Source: Lysobacterales bacterium (lineage in GTDB: Bacteria; Pseudomonadota; Gammaproteobacteria; Xanthomonadales; Rhodanobacteraceae). From it: DNA of 64,000 nucleotides. Location of the stretch: contig QUBV01000005.1 in assembly GCA_014338185.1 (NCBI GenBank), positions 21,612-85,611 on the forward strand, written 5' to 3'. This document shows positions 27,766-38,756 of this stretch, in pieces. How positions within the stretch are numbered: position 1 is the first letter of the stretch; each line of letters starts with the position of its first letter. The translations under genes were made by a program, and so were the position numbers. The notes beneath the pieces were generated by a model. It was given only the letters and a program-made list of their open reading frames with translations, made no database searches and was not told the origin of the DNA.

Positions 27766-30180
27766 TCAGAACGTATTGCCGAACATGAACTGGATCGTCT
27801 CGGTGTCGTCGCCGGGCTTCTTGCGGATCGGCCGCGCGAGGTTGATCACGATCGGGCCCACTGGCGCGCGCCATTGGAACGAGATGCCCACCGAGGCGCG
27901 CAACTGGTCGGCGTTCCAGCGGCGGTACTCGCTGCAGTAGGTGGCCGTGCACAGGTTGTTCTTGAACACGTTACCGACATCGATGAAGGCCGACAGACGC
28001 GTGCTGTCGTTGTTCTCCTTCACGAACGGCGTCGGGAAGATGATCTCCGCCGAAGCCGTGGTCTTGAACGAACCACCCAGCGACCAGCGGCAGTTCTTGT
28101 CGCTGGGCGGGCACAGCTCGGGCGACCAGGCGTAGAACGGGCCGAGCGTGTTGTCGCGGAAGCCGCGCACGTCGGACACGCCGCCGGCGTAGAAGTTCTC
28201 GAAGAACGGCAATCCGCCGAGGTTGGCCATGTAGCGCTCGTGACCGACCGTGGCCGGATCGGCGAGCACGCTCTCGGGGTCCTTGTAGGTGTCGCCGTAA
28301 CCGATCGCGAGGCGACCGTAGAACGTCAGCGAGTCGGTCATGCGCAGGTACTGCGCAAACTGGTAGGTGGCCTTGTAGTACTGCACGGTCGAACCGGGCA
28401 GGGTCACGTTGAACGATACCGACTGCAGCGAGCCGCGCGTGGGGTTCCAGAAGCGGTTGCGGGTGTCGTGCGCCCACGACAGCTGCACGTTCCAGGTGTG
28501 GAAGGTGCGGTGGCCGAGGTTGTCGAGGTAGTCGATGATCGGCTGCGGCGTGCCGAGCAGGGCCGAGCCCGTGATGTAGGTCTTGTTGACGCCGATCTGG
28601 GTGTTGATGGTGTCCGATTCGGTGATCGGGAAGCCCAGGTAGATGTCGAACGAGTCGGTGCTGCTCAGGTAGGCCGCAAGGTTGCTCTGGCCCGCATCGA
28701 ACTTGCTGTGCTGGATGTCGTAGCCGACGCCGATGCCGTCATCGGTGAGATAGGGCTCGTAGTAGGACAGCGAGTAGCGCTGCAGGTAGCCACTGCGCTG
28801 GGCGTTGACCGAGATCCGGTCGCCGGTGCCGAAGAAGTTGTTCTGGGTGACGCCGGCACTGATGATGAGGCCTTGCAGCTGCGAGTAACCCAGGCCGAAG
28901 GTGAACTGGCCCGAGTTCTGCTCTTCCACGTTCACGGTGACGTCGACCTGATCGTCGCTGCCGGGCACCTTGGGCGTGTCGATCTCGACCTTGCTGAAGA
29001 AGCCGAGCCGCTGCAGGCGGATGCGCGAGCGATCGATCGCGGCCTGCGAATACCACGAGCCTTCGAGTTGGCGCATCTCGCGTCGCAGCACCTCGTCCTC
29101 GGTGCGCAGGTTGCCCTTGAACACGATGCGGCGCACGTACACGCGCTTGCCCGGGTTGATGAAGAAGTTGAGCCCGACCTCGCGCGTTTCCTTGTCGATC
29201 GCGGGTAGCGGGTTCACCTCGGCGAACGCGTAGCCGATGTTGGACAGCGCCGCGGTGATCGCATCGACCGATTGCTCGATCTTCTTGCGCGAGAACACCT
29301 CGCCGGTCTTGATCTGGATGAGCTTTTGCAGGTCTTCCTCGCGCAGCACCAGTGTGCCGGTGAGCTTGATGTCGTTGATCTTGTAGACCTCGCCTTCCTT
29401 GATGCTCGCGACCACGTACATCTTGCGCTTGTCGGGGCTGATGCTGACCTGGGTCGAGGCCACGTCGAAGTCGGCATAGCCGCGGTCCATGTAGTACGAC
29501 TGGAGCTTTTCCAGGTCGCCCGACAGCTTCTCGCGCGAATACTGGTCGTCCTTGCTGTACCACGAGGTCCAGTTGCTGGTGGAGGACTCGAACTCGCCCT
29601 GGATCTGCCTGTCGTCGAAGGCGGTGTTGCCGACGATGTTGAGGTGCTTGATCTTGGCGGCCTTGCCTTCGGCGATGTTGATCGCGACCTCGACGCGGTT
29701 GCGGTCCAGCGGCACGGTGCTGGTCTTGACCGACACGTTGTACTTGCCGCGGTTGTAGTACTGGTGGGTGAGTTCGTTGCGCACCTCGCTGAGCTTGAGC
29801 GGGTCGAACGACTCGCCCTCGGCCAGGCCGATGCCCTTGAGGCCCTTGAGCAGGTCCTCTTCCTTGATGTCCTTGTTGCCGCGGATCGCGATCTTGCTGA
29901 TCTGCGGCCGTTCCTTGACCGTGATCACGAGGATGTCGCCTTGCCGCGACAGCGAGATGTCGTTGAAGAAGCCGGTCTTGTACAGCGCGCGGGTGGCCTG
30001 TTCGGCGCGCTCGGAGGTGAGCAGGTCGCCCTTCTCCACCGGCAGGTAGGTGAACACGGTGCCGGCCGCGATGCGCGACAGGCCGTCGATGCGGATGTCG
30101 GAAATGGTGAAGGAATCGAACGCGCTGGCGCTCTTTGCGGCGAAAAAGGCCAGGAGAAACAGGGCGGCAACACGCTTCAT
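27766..30180 (-). CDS. bamA: Outer membrane protein assembly factor BamA
   Basis: An 804-residue Omp85 protein, the core of the BAM machine that folds and inserts outer-membrane proteins. A signal peptide (about 1-20), five POTRA domains (about 21-420) and a C-terminal 16-strand barrel are visible. The loop-6 VRGF motif occurs in GVSDVRGFRDNTLGP, and the chain ends IQFMFGNTF. I prefer ATG 30180 over ATG 30186 because an ACGGA site lies at proper distance before it. Neighbours rseP upstream and skp downstream are the classical partners. No lesion is seen. Confidence 0.97.
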   Translation of the reverse strand: MKRVAALFLLAFFAAKSASAFDSFTISDIRIDGLSRIAAGTVFTYLPVEKGDLLTSERAEQATRALYKTGFFNDISLSRQGDILVITVKERPQISKIAIRGNKDIKEEDLLKGLKGIGLAEGESFDPLKLSEVRNELTHQYYNRGKYNVSVKTSTVPLDRNRVEVAINIAEGKAAKIKHLNIVGNTAFDDRQIQGEFESSTSNWTSWYSKDDQYSREKLSGDLEKLQSYYMDRGYADFDVASTQVSISPDKRKMYVVASIKEGEVYKINDIKLTGTLVLREEDLQKLIQIKTGEVFSRKKIEQSVDAITAALSNIGYAFAEVNPLPAIDKETREVGLNFFINPGKRVYVRRIVFKGNLRTEDEVLRREMRQLEGSWYSQAAIDRSRIRLQRLGFFSKVEIDTPKVPGSDDQVDVTVNVEEQNSGQFTFGLGYSQLQGLIISAGVTQNNFFGTGDRISVNAQRSGYLQRYSLSYYEPYLTDDGIGVGYDIQHSKFDAGQSNLAAYLSSTDSFDIYLGFPITESDTINTQIGVNKTYITGSALLGTPQPIIDYLDNLGHRTFHTWNVQLSWAHDTRNRFWNPTRGSLQSVSFNVTLPGSTVQYYKATYQFAQYLRMTDSLTFYGRLAIGYGDTYKDPESVLADPATVGHERYMANLGGLPFFENFYAGGVSDVRGFRDNTLGPFYAWSPELCPPSDKNCRWSLGGSFKTTASAEIIFPTPFVKENNDSTRLSAFIDVGNVFKNNLCTATYCSEYRRWNADQLRASVGISFQWRAPVGPIVINLARPIRKKPGDDTETIQFMFGNTF

Positions 30181-30279
30181 CGTCACATTCCGTCAGGGCA
30201 TTGAAAGGCTCGCGGCGGCTACGGCCGTGGCCACGGTGCATCGTTGTTGTTGTGCGGGACTGCCTGGCGTGGCGGCAGG

Positions 30280-31647
30280 TCAGGATACGTGCCGCAGGAT
30301 GTCGTTGTAGAGCGCCAGGCCCATGAGGGCCACCAGCAGCACCAGTCCGACATACTGCCCGGCAATCTGCACGCGTTCGCTGACCGGACTGCCTTTTGCC
30401 AATTCGATAAGGTAATACAGCAGCGCGCCGCCGTCCAAGATCGGGATCGGCAGCAGGTTGAGGATGGCCAGGCTCAGCGAGATCATCGCGAGGAAGTTGA
30501 GGAACCAGGCCGGGCCGAGCTGGGCCGAGGCGTTGGCGACCTCGGCAATCGTGATGATGCCCGACAGGTTCTTGAGCGAGGCCTGTCCGGTGAGCATGTG
30601 GCCGAGCATGGCCAGCGTCTGCCGCGTCTGCTCCCAGGTGGTGGCCAGCGCCCGCGGGACCGCCGCCAGCGGGTTGTAGCGCAGGGTGGCGTCGTAGCGC
30701 GGCTCGATCGGCTGCGGGCCGATGCCGAGCAGGTACGGCGGTGCGCCGGCGACGCCGGCCTGCGGGTTGGGCTTGGGCGTGGCCGCAAGCGTGAGCCGGC
30801 TTTCGCCGCGCTGCACCACCAGCGCCAGCGGCTGGCCTTGTGGCGCGTGCGTGGCGATGCTGCGCGACACCTCGCGCCAATCGCCGATGGCCTGCCCGCC
30901 GATGCTCACGATGCGGTCACCCGCCTGCAGGCCGGCCTGCGCGGCCGCGCTGTCGGGCGTCACCTCGCCGACCACGGGCGGGATCGCCATCTGCTGCGGC
31001 ACCAGCCCGATGCGCTCGTAGATCGCCTGCTGGTCGAGGTCGGGCGGCAGCTGCGACAGCGCGAGCGTGACGCTGCGCTCGGGCCGGCCGCTGCGACCGA
31101 GCGTGAGCCCGACGTCCTGGCGCGCCATGCCCGCGGCCACCAGCCGGTCGCCGGCCTGGGTCCAGTTGTCGATGTGGACGCCATCGACCGCGAGGATGCG
31201 CTCGCCGGCCTCCAGCCCGGCGCTGGCCGCGACGCCGCCGACGTGGCCGATCACCGGCTGGTAATCGGGCTTGCCGATCACGAACATGAGCCACAGCGCC
31301 GCGATCGTGAACACGAGGTTGAACGCCGGCCCTGCCGCGGTGATGGCCATGCGCGCGCCCAGCGACTTGCGGTTGAACGCGCTGCCGACGTCCTGCGGCG
31401 CCACCTGCGCGTCGGGGTCGCGCTCGTCGAGCATCTTGACGTAGCCGCCCAGCGGGATCGCTGCGATCGCGAACTCGGTGCCATGGCGGTCGCGGCGCGA
31501 CCACAGCGCGGGCCCGAAGCCGACCGAGAACTTGAGCACCTTGACCCCGCAGCGACGCGCGATCACGAAGTGTCCGTATTCGTGGAACGTGATGAGCAGT
31601 CCGAGTGTGACGATGAGCCACCAGACCGAACCGAAGAATTCACTCAT
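30280..31647 (-). CDS. rseP: RIP metalloprotease RseP (site-2 protease)
   Basis: A 455-residue intramembrane zinc protease. It cleaves RseA after DegS, releasing sigma E, and clears signal-peptide remnants. HEYGHF (H22, E23, H26) in the first membrane segment and LLPIPILDGG (Asp near 405) in a late segment form the metal site. Two periplasmic PDZ domains lie between, around 120-200 and 210-290, with GYVKMLDERD before them. Length is close to E. coli RseP (450). It lies 12 bases after dxr and about 100 bases before bamA. Confidence 0.96.
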   Translation of the reverse strand: MSEFFGSVWWLIVTLGLLITFHEYGHFVIARRCGVKVLKFSVGFGPALWSRRDRHGTEFAIAAIPLGGYVKMLDERDPDAQVAPQDVGSAFNRKSLGARMAITAAGPAFNLVFTIAALWLMFVIGKPDYQPVIGHVGGVAASAGLEAGERILAVDGVHIDNWTQAGDRLVAAGMARQDVGLTLGRSGRPERSVTLALSQLPPDLDQQAIYERIGLVPQQMAIPPVVGEVTPDSAAAQAGLQAGDRIVSIGGQAIGDWREVSRSIATHAPQGQPLALVVQRGESRLTLAATPKPNPQAGVAGAPPYLLGIGPQPIEPRYDATLRYNPLAAVPRALATTWEQTRQTLAMLGHMLTGQASLKNLSGIITIAEVANASAQLGPAWFLNFLAMISLSLAILNLLPIPILDGGALLYYLIELAKGSPVSERVQIAGQYVGLVLLVALMGLALYNDILRHVS

Positions 31648-31659
31648 GCGCGCACAGGC

Positions 31660-32838
31660 TCAGGCCGACAGGGCCGCAATGATACGGGTCGCGTGCCGAC
31701 GCGCAGTTAAATCGGCGTCAAGCACGCCGGCGAGGTCGGACGTGGGTTGGGGCGGCAGTTCATCCAGGCAGCGCTCGATCACGTCCGTGATGGCCAGGAA
31801 CGGCAGGCGGCCGTCGAGAAACGCCGCCACCGCCTCCTCGTTGGCGGCGTTGAGCACGATCGCCGCGCTGCCACCCGCGCGCAGCGCCGCGTAGGCGAGC
31901 GCGAGGCCGCGGAACGTGGCAAGGTCGGGCGGCTCGAAATCCAGCCGCCGCGCCAGCGCGAGGTCGAGCGTGCCCACCCCCGCGTCGATGCGCTGCGGCC
32001 AGCCCAGCGCGTAGGCGATCGCGGTGCGCATGTCGGGCAGGCCGAGCTGGGCCAGCAGCGAGCCGTCGATGTACTCCACCAGCGAGTGCACGAGGCTCTG
32101 CGGATGCACCACCACCTCGATGCGCTCTGCCGGCGCGTCGAACAGGTGGTGCGCCTCGATCACTTCCAGGCCCTTGTTGAGCAGGGTGGCCGAATCGACC
32201 GAGATCTTGCGGCCCATGCGCCAGTTCGGATGCGCGCAGGCCTGATCCGGCGTGATCGCCGCGAGCTCGGCGCGGCTGCGGCCACGGAATGGCCCGCCCG
32301 AGGCGGTGAGCACGATGCGCCGCACACCGGCGCCGGCCAGTGAGCCGCGCTCGCGTGGCAGGCACTGGAACACCGCGTTGTGTTCCGAATCCAGCGGCAG
32401 CAGTTCGCCGCCGCCCGCGTGCAGCGCGGCCTTGAGCAGGCTGCCGGCCATCACCACCGCTTCCTTGTTGGCCAGCAGCAGGCGCTTGCCCGCGCGCGCG
32501 GCGGCCAGCGTCGAGGGCAGGCCGGCGGCGCCGACGATCGCGGCCACCACGGTGTCGCAGTGGGCGCCGCTGGCGGCTTCGACGAGTGCGTCGGCGCCGG
32601 CCTCGACCCGGCAGGCCGTGCCGCTGGCGCGCAGGTGTTGGCGCAGTTCATCGACGCAGGCCGGGTCGGCGATCACCGCCAGTTCGGGCCGGAAGCGCGC
32701 GCACAGCGCGGCCAGCCCCTGTGCATTGCGATGCGCGGCCAGCGCGCCGACGCGATAGCGCCCGGGGTGGCGCGCAACCACGTCGAGCGTGCTCGCACCG
32801 ATCGAGCCGGTGGCGCCCAGTACCGCGAGTGACCTCAT
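31660..32838 (-). CDS. dxr: 1-deoxy-D-xylulose 5-phosphate reductoisomerase
   Basis: A 392-residue NADPH enzyme of the MEP isoprenoid pathway that makes MEP from DXP. The N-terminal GATGSIG (8-14) binds [29 protein letters not shown] and [21 protein letters not shown] are the conserved metal and substrate blocks. ATG 32838 overlaps the cdsA stop in an ATGA arrangement and starts the conserved Rossmann fold; upstream in-frame sequence belongs to cdsA. It works with ispE (51336-52250) in the same pathway and feeds uppS nearby. Confidence 0.97.
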   Translation of the reverse strand: MRSLAVLGATGSIGASTLDVVARHPGRYRVGALAAHRNAQGLAALCARFRPELAVIADPACVDELRQHLRASGTACRVEAGADALVEAASGAHCDTVVAAIVGAAGLPSTLAAARAGKRLLLANKEAVVMAGSLLKAALHAGGGELLPLDSEHNAVFQCLPRERGSLAGAGVRRIVLTASGGPFRGRSRAELAAITPDQACAHPNWRMGRKISVDSATLLNKGLEVIEAHHLFDAPAERIEVVVHPQSLVHSLVEYIDGSLLAQLGLPDMRTAIAYALGWPQRIDAGVGTLDLALARRLDFEPPDLATFRGLALAYAALRAGGSAAIVLNAANEEAVAAFLDGRLPFLAITDVIERCLDELPPQPTSDLAGVLDADLTARRHATRIIAALSA

Positions 32839-33671
32839 GACTGGCGCAGCAGGTCGAGCAGGGCCTTGCCGGCCACGAACACGGGCAGGGCGGCGAGCAG
32901 GCTGTCGGCGCGGTCGAGCAGGCCGCCATGGCCCGGGAACAGGCTGCCCGAGTCCTTCACGTTGGCATGGCGCTTGAGCAGGCTTTCGACCAGGTCGCCG
33001 ACGATCGAGGCCACCACGCTCAGCAGCGCGACGCCGAGCAGTCCCGCCAGCCAGCCGTCGCGCCAGTCGAGCAGCCAGCCACCCACGAGCGCGACCACGC
33101 CCGCCAGCGCAAACGCGCCCCACACCCCGGCCCAGGTCTTGTTGGGGCTGATGCGCGGCGCAAACCGGCTGCGACCGAAGCGCGTGCCCGCGAAATAGGC
33201 GCCGGTGTCAGCGGCCCACACCAGCATCACCGCGAGCAGGGTCCAGTAGGGGCCATGCGGCGCCTGCGCGTGCAAGTGCATGAGCGCGAGCCAGGCCGGC
33301 ACCACCGCGGCGGCACAGGCCGCGAGCTTGATCGCGGTGTTGTCGCGCGTGGGCGCGGCGGCCCAGGCGAAGTGGCGCAGCCACAGCAGCGCGAGCAGCC
33401 ACCACAGCAGGCCCGCCGCGATCGGCCACGCGGCCGCCACGCTGCCGTGCAGCGGCCAGGCCAGCGCCAGCAGCAGCGCGCCCACCCCGACCACGCCCAG
33501 GCGTCCCGCGCGGCTGGCCACACCCGCGAGCTGTGCCCATTCCCAGCCGACGCCCAGGAACAGCGCGGCCACGATCAGGGCAAACAGCCAGGTCGGGGTG
33601 AGCAGCACCGTGGCCACCGCGAGCGGGGCGAGGATGAGTGCGGTGATCGTGCGTTGCTTGAGCACGTCCAT
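32835..33671 (-). CDS. cdsA: Phosphatidate cytidylyltransferase (CDP-diglyceride synthase)
   Basis: A 278-residue inner-membrane enzyme that makes CDP-diacylglycerol from phosphatidate and CTP, the branch point of phospholipid synthesis. About eight hydrophobic segments are visible. The C-terminal signature is clear: [20 protein letters not shown], plus PNKTWAG earlier. ATG 33671 shares one base with the uppS stop and gives the usual length. The Ala/Trp-rich first half is typical of high-GC homologues. Confidence 0.94.
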   Translation of the reverse strand: MDVLKQRTITALILAPLAVATVLLTPTWLFALIVAALFLGVGWEWAQLAGVASRAGRLGVVGVGALLLALAWPLHGSVAAAWPIAAGLLWWLLALLWLRHFAWAAAPTRDNTAIKLAACAAAVVPAWLALMHLHAQAPHGPYWTLLAVMLVWAADTGAYFAGTRFGRSRFAPRISPNKTWAGVWGAFALAGVVALVGGWLLDWRDGWLAGLLGVALLSVVASIVGDLVESLLKRHANVKDSGSLFPGHGGLLDRADSLLAALPVFVAGKALLDLLRQS

Positions 33672-34408
33672 CAGCCGGTGGCGCGCAGCTGCGCGGAGGT
33701 CTGGCCGTAGCGACGTTCGCGCCGGGCGAAGGCATCGATGGCGGCATCGAGCGCAGCGGCGTCGAAATCCGGCCACAGCACGTCGCTGAAATACAGTTCG
33801 GCGTAGGCGAGCTGCCACAGCAGAAAGTTGCTCACGCGCACCTCGCCGCCGGTGCGGATGAACAGGTCGACCGGCGCCTGGTCGGCCAGGCACAGGTGCG
33901 GCGCCAGCGCGAGCTCGTCGATGGCATCGAGCGCGATCTCGCCGCGCAGCGCCGCGCCGGCCACGCCGCGCGCGGCCTGGGCGATGTCCCAGCGGCCACC
34001 GTAGTTGACCGCGACGTTGAGGCGCAGCGCGTCGTTGCCGGCCGTGCGTGCCATCGCCGCGCGCATGCGCGTGGACAGCTCGGCATCGAACCGCTCCAGG
34101 TCGCCGATGAAGGACAGGCGCACGCCATTGCGGTCGAGTTCGTCCACTTCGCTGTCGAGCGCCTTCACGAACAACTGCATCAGCGCGTGGACCTCGTCGC
34201 CCGGGCGCTGCCAGTTCTCGCTCGAGAACGCAAACAGCGTAAGCGCGCCAACGCCGCGCGCGCGGCAGTGCTCGACCGTGGCGCGCACGGCCTTCTGGCC
34301 TTCGCGATGACCGAGCTTGCGCGGCAGATGGCGGCGCTGGGCCCAGCGGCCGTTGCCGTCCATGACGATCGCGATGTGGCGGGGAATGGACATGCGGCCG
34401 GCGGTCAT
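33671..34408 (-). CDS. uppS: Polyprenyl diphosphate synthase (undecaprenyl diphosphate synthase)
   Basis: A 245-residue cis-prenyltransferase that makes the C55 lipid carrier for peptidoglycan and O-antigen synthesis. [12 protein letters not shown] (D17 to W22) is the diphosphate/Mg site. [34 protein letters not shown] and a final LWPDF are family marks. Two starts are possible, ATG 34408 or ATG 34393 (MSIPRH); neither has a strong Shine-Dalgarno. It overlaps cdsA by one base. The 151-base gap to frr shows nothing clear beyond Arg/Gly-rich noise. Confidence 0.96.
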   Translation of the reverse strand: MTAGRMSIPRHIAIVMDGNGRWAQRRHLPRKLGHREGQKAVRATVEHCRARGVGALTLFAFSSENWQRPGDEVHALMQLFVKALDSEVDELDRNGVRLSFIGDLERFDAELSTRMRAAMARTAGNDALRLNVAVNYGGRWDIAQAARGVAGAALRGEIALDAIDELALAPHLCLADQAPVDLFIRTGGEVRVSNFLLWQLAYAELYFSDVLWPDFDAAALDAAIDAFARRERRYGQTSAQLRATG

Positions 34409-34559
34409 TGGCGATGGGGATGCATCATGGCGGCAAGGCGGCCGGACAGGAAGCGGGTCGGTGCGGCCGCCGGTCCGGCGGCCGCGTGCGTGCCGGTGCG
34501 ATCGCAGGCGGCGCGACGGCCGCGTCGGGATGCGTGCATCCGCCGTCCCGGGCCGCGCC

Positions 34560-35117
34560 TCACATCGCCATCAGCTCGTCTTCCTTGGCCTTGACCACGC
34601 CATCGACATCCTTGATGAACTTGTCGGTGGCCTTCTGGATGTCCTCGCCCGCACGGCGCTCGTCGTCTTCCGAGATCTGCTTGTCCTTGAGCAGTTCCTT
34701 GATCTGGTGCAGCGCGTCGCGGCGCACGTTGCGCACGGCCACCTTGGCGTTCTCGCCCTCGTGCGCCACATGCTTGGACAGTTCCTTGCGGCGTTCCTCG
34801 GTCAGCGCGGGCAGGTTGATGCGGATGACCTGGCCGACCGTGGTCGGGGTCAGGCCGAGATCGGAGGCCAGGATCGCCTTTTCGACCGCACCCACCATGT
34901 TCTTCTCGAACGGGGTGATCGTGATCGAGCGCGCGTCGGCAATCGCCACGCTCGCCACCTGGGTGATCGGCGTATCGGTGCCGTAGTAGGGCACCTTGAG
35001 CGGCTCGATCAGCGCGGTGCTGGCGCGCCCGGTGCGCAGGCGCTGGAGTTCGTGGCGGAGCGATTCGACGCTCTTCTGCATGCGCGTCTGCGCATCCTTC
35101 TTGATCGTGTCGAGCAT
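34560..35117 (-). CDS. frr: Ribosome recycling factor
   Basis: A 185-residue protein identical in length to E. coli RRF. With EF-G it splits the 70S ribosome after termination. It has the N-terminal helix region (LRTGRAS, the conserved Arg patch), the middle beta domain ([14 protein letters not shown]) and a long C-terminal helix ([13 protein letters not shown]). ATG 35117 starts the conserved [16 protein letters not shown] -10 element lies 37 bases upstream, so it may have its own promoter in addition to read-through from pyrH. Confidence 0.97.
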   Translation of the reverse strand: MLDTIKKDAQTRMQKSVESLRHELQRLRTGRASTALIEPLKVPYYGTDTPITQVASVAIADARSITITPFEKNMVGAVEKAILASDLGLTPTTVGQVIRINLPALTEERRKELSKHVAHEGENAKVAVRNVRRDALHQIKELLKDKQISEDDERRAGEDIQKATDKFIKDVDGVVKAKEDELMAM

Positions 35118-35153
35118 GGCGCAAGGGTCGCAAAGGGGGCGGAAACGGCCCCG

Positions 35154-35159
35154 AGTATA
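35154..35159 (-). promoter_or_regulatory. -10 element (TATACT) upstream of frr
   Basis: TATACT on the minus strand ends 37 bases before the frr ATG, in the 172-base gap after pyrH. No convincing -35 is seen. Confidence 0.38.
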
Positions 35160-35289
35160 GCAGCGCGTGCGCTCGCGCCAGCGGGCGCACGGGGCCACAC
35201 AGCGGCGGCTGCGGCATCGTTTCGCGCCCGCGGCCGCGCCACGCGTGGCGGCTGCGGACCGCGCGCCCGCGAGTGCCGCAGGCGGGTCC

Positions 35290-36015
35290 TCAGCGGTGCG
35301 TGTCGACCAGCGTGCCGATCGGCTCGCCGCGCATGATGCGCATGAGGTCGCCCTCGTGCGACATGTCGTAGATGCGCAGCGGCACCTTGTTGTCGCGGCA
35401 CAGCGCGATCGCGCTGGTGTCCATCACCTGCAGGTTGCGCTCGATGACCTCGTGGTAGCCCAGGTGCTCGTAGCGCGTGGCCGACGGATCCTTGGCCGGG
35501 TCGGCGCTGTACACGCCGTCGACCTTGGTGGCCTTGAGCAGCAGGTCGGCGCCGATCTCGATCGCGCGCAGCGCCGCGGCCGAGTCGGTGGTAAAGAACG
35601 GGTTGCCGGTGCCGGCCGCGAACAGCGCGATGCGGCCCTTCTCGATGTGGCGGATCGCGCGACGGCGGATGAAGTCCTCGCACACCTCGTTGATCTTGAT
35701 CGCGCTCATGGTGCGGGCGTAGCCGCCGGCCTTCTCGATCGCGTCCTGCATCGCCAGCGCATTCATCACGGTCGCGAGCATGCCCATGTGGTCGGCGGTC
35801 ACGCGATCCATGCCGGCCGCGGCCAGCCCCGCGCCGCGGAAGATGTTGCCGCCGCCGATCACCACGCCCACCTGCACGCCGGCGCGCTGCACCTCGATGA
35901 TCTCGCGCGCGAGGCGCTGCAGCACCTTGGGGTCGATGCCGTAGTCGGCCTCGCCCATGAGTGCCTCGCCGGAGAGCTTGAGCAGGATGCGCTTGTACTT
36001 GAGATCGGTGCTCAT
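35290..36015 (-). CDS. pyrH: UMP kinase
   Basis: A 241-residue hexameric amino-acid-kinase-fold enzyme that phosphorylates UMP to UDP for pyrimidine nucleotide supply. [11 protein letters not shown] near the start, [11 protein letters not shown] (phosphate loop), the [13 protein letters not shown] acceptor block and [13 protein letters not shown] are all present. Length equals E. coli PyrH (241). ATG 36015. In most relatives tsf directly precedes pyrH; here a plus-strand TRIC-like gene (36112-36765) intervenes, and pyrH has its own -10 (TACAAT) 28 bases upstream of the ATG. Confidence 0.97.
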   Translation of the reverse strand: MSTDLKYKRILLKLSGEALMGEADYGIDPKVLQRLAREIIEVQRAGVQVGVVIGGGNIFRGAGLAAAGMDRVTADHMGMLATVMNALAMQDAIEKAGGYARTMSAIKINEVCEDFIRRRAIRHIEKGRIALFAAGTGNPFFTTDSAAALRAIEIGADLLLKATKVDGVYSADPAKDPSATRYEHLGYHEVIERNLQVMDTSAIALCRDNKVPLRIYDMSHEGDLMRIMRGEPIGTLVDTHR

Positions 36016-36042
36016 GGGGCGTTCCGTCGGGCAAACTGCCGT

Positions 36043-36071
36043 ATTGTACCGGCACGGCTCGCGCTTGCGCA
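36043..36071 (-). promoter_or_regulatory. Candidate sigma-70 promoter for pyrH
   Basis: On the minus strand TACAAT (36048-36043) is preceded at 17 bases by a weak TGCGCA -35 (36071-36066). A dedicated promoter is expected because pyrH is cut off from rpsB-tsf by an oppositely oriented gene. Confidence 0.5.
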
Positions 36072-36111
36072 GCGCCGCATGCCGTCCGCGATGCCTTGAG
36101 CCGGAGCCGAA

Positions 36112-36765
36112 ATGCCTGGGATGACCGCGCTGATCGACGTGCTGGACCTGTGCGGCACGTTCGTGTTCGCGCTCAGCGGCGCGACCGCCGCGGTGCGCCG
36201 CCGCCTCGACCTGTTCGGCGTGCTCGTGGTGGCGTTCGCGGCCGCGAGCGCGGGCGGCATCACGCGCGACCTGCTGATCGGCGCGGTGCCACCGCTCGCG
36301 ATCGCCGACTGGCGCTACCTGGCGGTGTCGGCCGCGGCCGGGGTGGTCACCTTCCTGTGGTGCCCGTGGATCGAGCGCCTGCGCAACCCCGTGCGCATGT
36401 TCGATGCGGCCGGGCTCGCGCTGTTCGCGGTGGTCGGTACCGAGAAGGCACTCGCGTTCGAACTGCACCCGCTCATGGCCGCACTGCTGGGCATGCTCAC
36501 GGGCATTGGCGGCGGCATGGCGCGGGACGTGCTGCTGACCCAGGTGCCGATGGTGCTGCGCGCCGAGCTGTATGCGGTGGCCGCGCTCGCGGGTGCGGCA
36601 CTGGTGGTGATCGGCGAGCTCGCGCGCTGGCCGACCCCGCTCACGATGCTGGCCGCGGCAGCCGTGTGCTTCAGCCTGCGCATGATGGCGGTGCGGCGCG
36701 GCTGGCACCTGCCGGTGGCGGCCGGTGGCAGCGGCCGGCGTGAGGACGATGGCAAGGGCGGCTGA
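36112..36765 (+). CDS. TRIC-like / UPF0126 membrane channel protein
   Basis: A 217-residue membrane protein with about seven hydrophobic segments in a duplicated three-helix arrangement. The repeat signature appears twice: [10 protein letters not shown] near 49-58 and [10 protein letters not shown] near 127-136. Bacterial homologues (YadS/YicG type) are counterparts of the animal trimeric intracellular cation channels and conduct monovalent ions. Start ATG 36112, with an alternative ATG at 36121. It stands alone on the plus strand between pyrH and tsf, interrupting the usual rpsB-tsf-pyrH-frr order, and shares a bidirectional hairpin with tsf at 36783-36807. Confidence 0.88.
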   Translation: MPGMTALIDVLDLCGTFVFALSGATAAVRRRLDLFGVLVVAFAAASAGGITRDLLIGAVPPLAIADWRYLAVSAAAGVVTFLWCPWIERLRNPVRMFDAAGLALFAVVGTEKALAFELHPLMAALLGMLTGIGGGMARDVLLTQVPMVLRAELYAVAALAGAALVVIGELARWPTPLTMLAAAAVCFSLRMMAVRRGWHLPVAAGGSGRREDDGKGG

Positions 36766-36782
36766 GGCCGGCCCACAACGAA

Positions 36783-36807
36783 CAAGGCCGCGACGGGCGC
36801 GGCCTTG
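36783..36807. terminator. Bidirectional terminator between TRIC-like gene and tsf
   Basis: A perfect 10-bp stem (CAAGGCCGCG / CGCGGCCTTG) has a 5-base loop. It sits in the 65-base gap between two converging genes. A T-rich stretch (TTCGTTGT) follows in the minus direction and CTGTTGT in the plus direction. Confidence 0.75.
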
Positions 36808-36830
36808 CTGTTGTCGAGGTTCGACTCCGG

Positions 36831-37709
<879 letters not shown>

Positions 37710-37856
37710 GGTGTCCTCGTGGCGGTTGCTGCGCGTGGGCACACGCGCATGTCATGGGGGACCGGGCAGGGCGCGCGCGGCGCCATGGCCATCGGTCGAG
37801 GCATCGGCCGCAACGGCCGGCCGGTGGGCCGGGCCGTGGCGTGGGTGCCGCGCGCC

Positions 37857-38756
37857 TTACTCGGCGCTGTCGGGGCTGGCGTCGTCCTTGGCCGGACGCG
37901 CGGTGCGTGGCGCGGCGCGACCCTTGCCGGCGGGACGCTTGTCGGCGCCGGGCTTGCGCGGGCCGGACGGGCGGCGGCGATCGTCGCGCTCGCGCGCTTC
38001 CTTCTTGACCACCGGGTTGCCGTCGGCGTCGAGTTCGACGAACTCGTCCTTGTCGCTGACCGCGGCGGCAGGCGCGGCGGCCTTTCCTTCGAGCACCGCG
38101 TCGGCGGCGGCGGCCGCGTACAGCTGCACCGCGCGGATCGCGTCGTCGTTGCCCGGGATCGCGTAGTCGACCAGCGCCGGGTCGTAGTTGGTGTCGACCA
38201 CCGCCACCACCGGGATGCCGAGCTTCTTGGCTTCCTTGATCGCGATGTCCTCGTGGCCGATGTCGATCACGAACAGCGCGTCGGGCAGGCGGCCCATGTC
38301 CTTGATGCCGCCGAGCGAGTTCTCGAGCTTTTCCTTCTCGCGTACGAGGCGCAGCACTTCGTGCTTGACCAGGCGGTCATAGCTGCCGTCGGTGGCCATC
38401 GCCTCCAGTTCCTTGAGGCGGCCGACCGACTGCTTGACGGTGCGGAAGTTGGTCAGCATGCCGCCGAGCCAGCGCTGGCTGATGTAGGGCATGCCGCAGC
38501 GGGCCGCCTCTTCCTTGATCGCCTCGCGCGCCGAGCGCTTGGTGCCGACGAACAGGATGGTGCCGCGCTTCTGCGCGATCGCCGACAGGAAGTTCATCGC
38601 GTCGCTGAACAGCGGCAGGGTCTTTTCGAGGTTGATGATGTGGATCTTGCCGCGCGCACCGAAGATGTACGGCGCCATGCGCGGGTTCCAGTAACGGGTC
38701 TGGTGGCCAAAATGCACGCCGGCTTCAAGCATCTGGCGCATGGTGACTTGTGGCAT
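37857..38756 (-). CDS. rpsB: 30S ribosomal protein S2 with long basic C-terminal tail
   Basis: A 299-residue S2. The conserved core (about 1-235) includes [22 protein letters not shown] in two overlapping parts, [21 protein letters not shown] and [12 protein letters not shown]. coli S2 has 241 residues; here about 60 extra residues follow, ending in a basic Pro/Arg/Lys-rich tail ([22 protein letters not shown]) with an acidic tip. The tail is probably disordered and may touch rRNA or mRNA. ATG 38756 has GAAGGAA upstream. The gene is preceded by a leader of about 265 bases, consistent with S2 autoregulation known from E. coli. Confidence 0.96.
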   Translation of the reverse strand: MPQVTMRQMLEAGVHFGHQTRYWNPRMAPYIFGARGKIHIINLEKTLPLFSDAMNFLSAIAQKRGTILFVGTKRSAREAIKEEAARCGMPYISQRWLGGMLTNFRTVKQSVGRLKELEAMATDGSYDRLVKHEVLRLVREKEKLENSLGGIKDMGRLPDALFVIDIGHEDIAIKEAKKLGIPVVAVVDTNYDPALVDYAIPGNDDAIRAVQLYAAAAADAVLEGKAAAPAAAVSDKDEFVELDADGNPVVKKEARERDDRRRPSGPRKPGADKRPAGKGRAAPRTARPAKDDASPDSAE

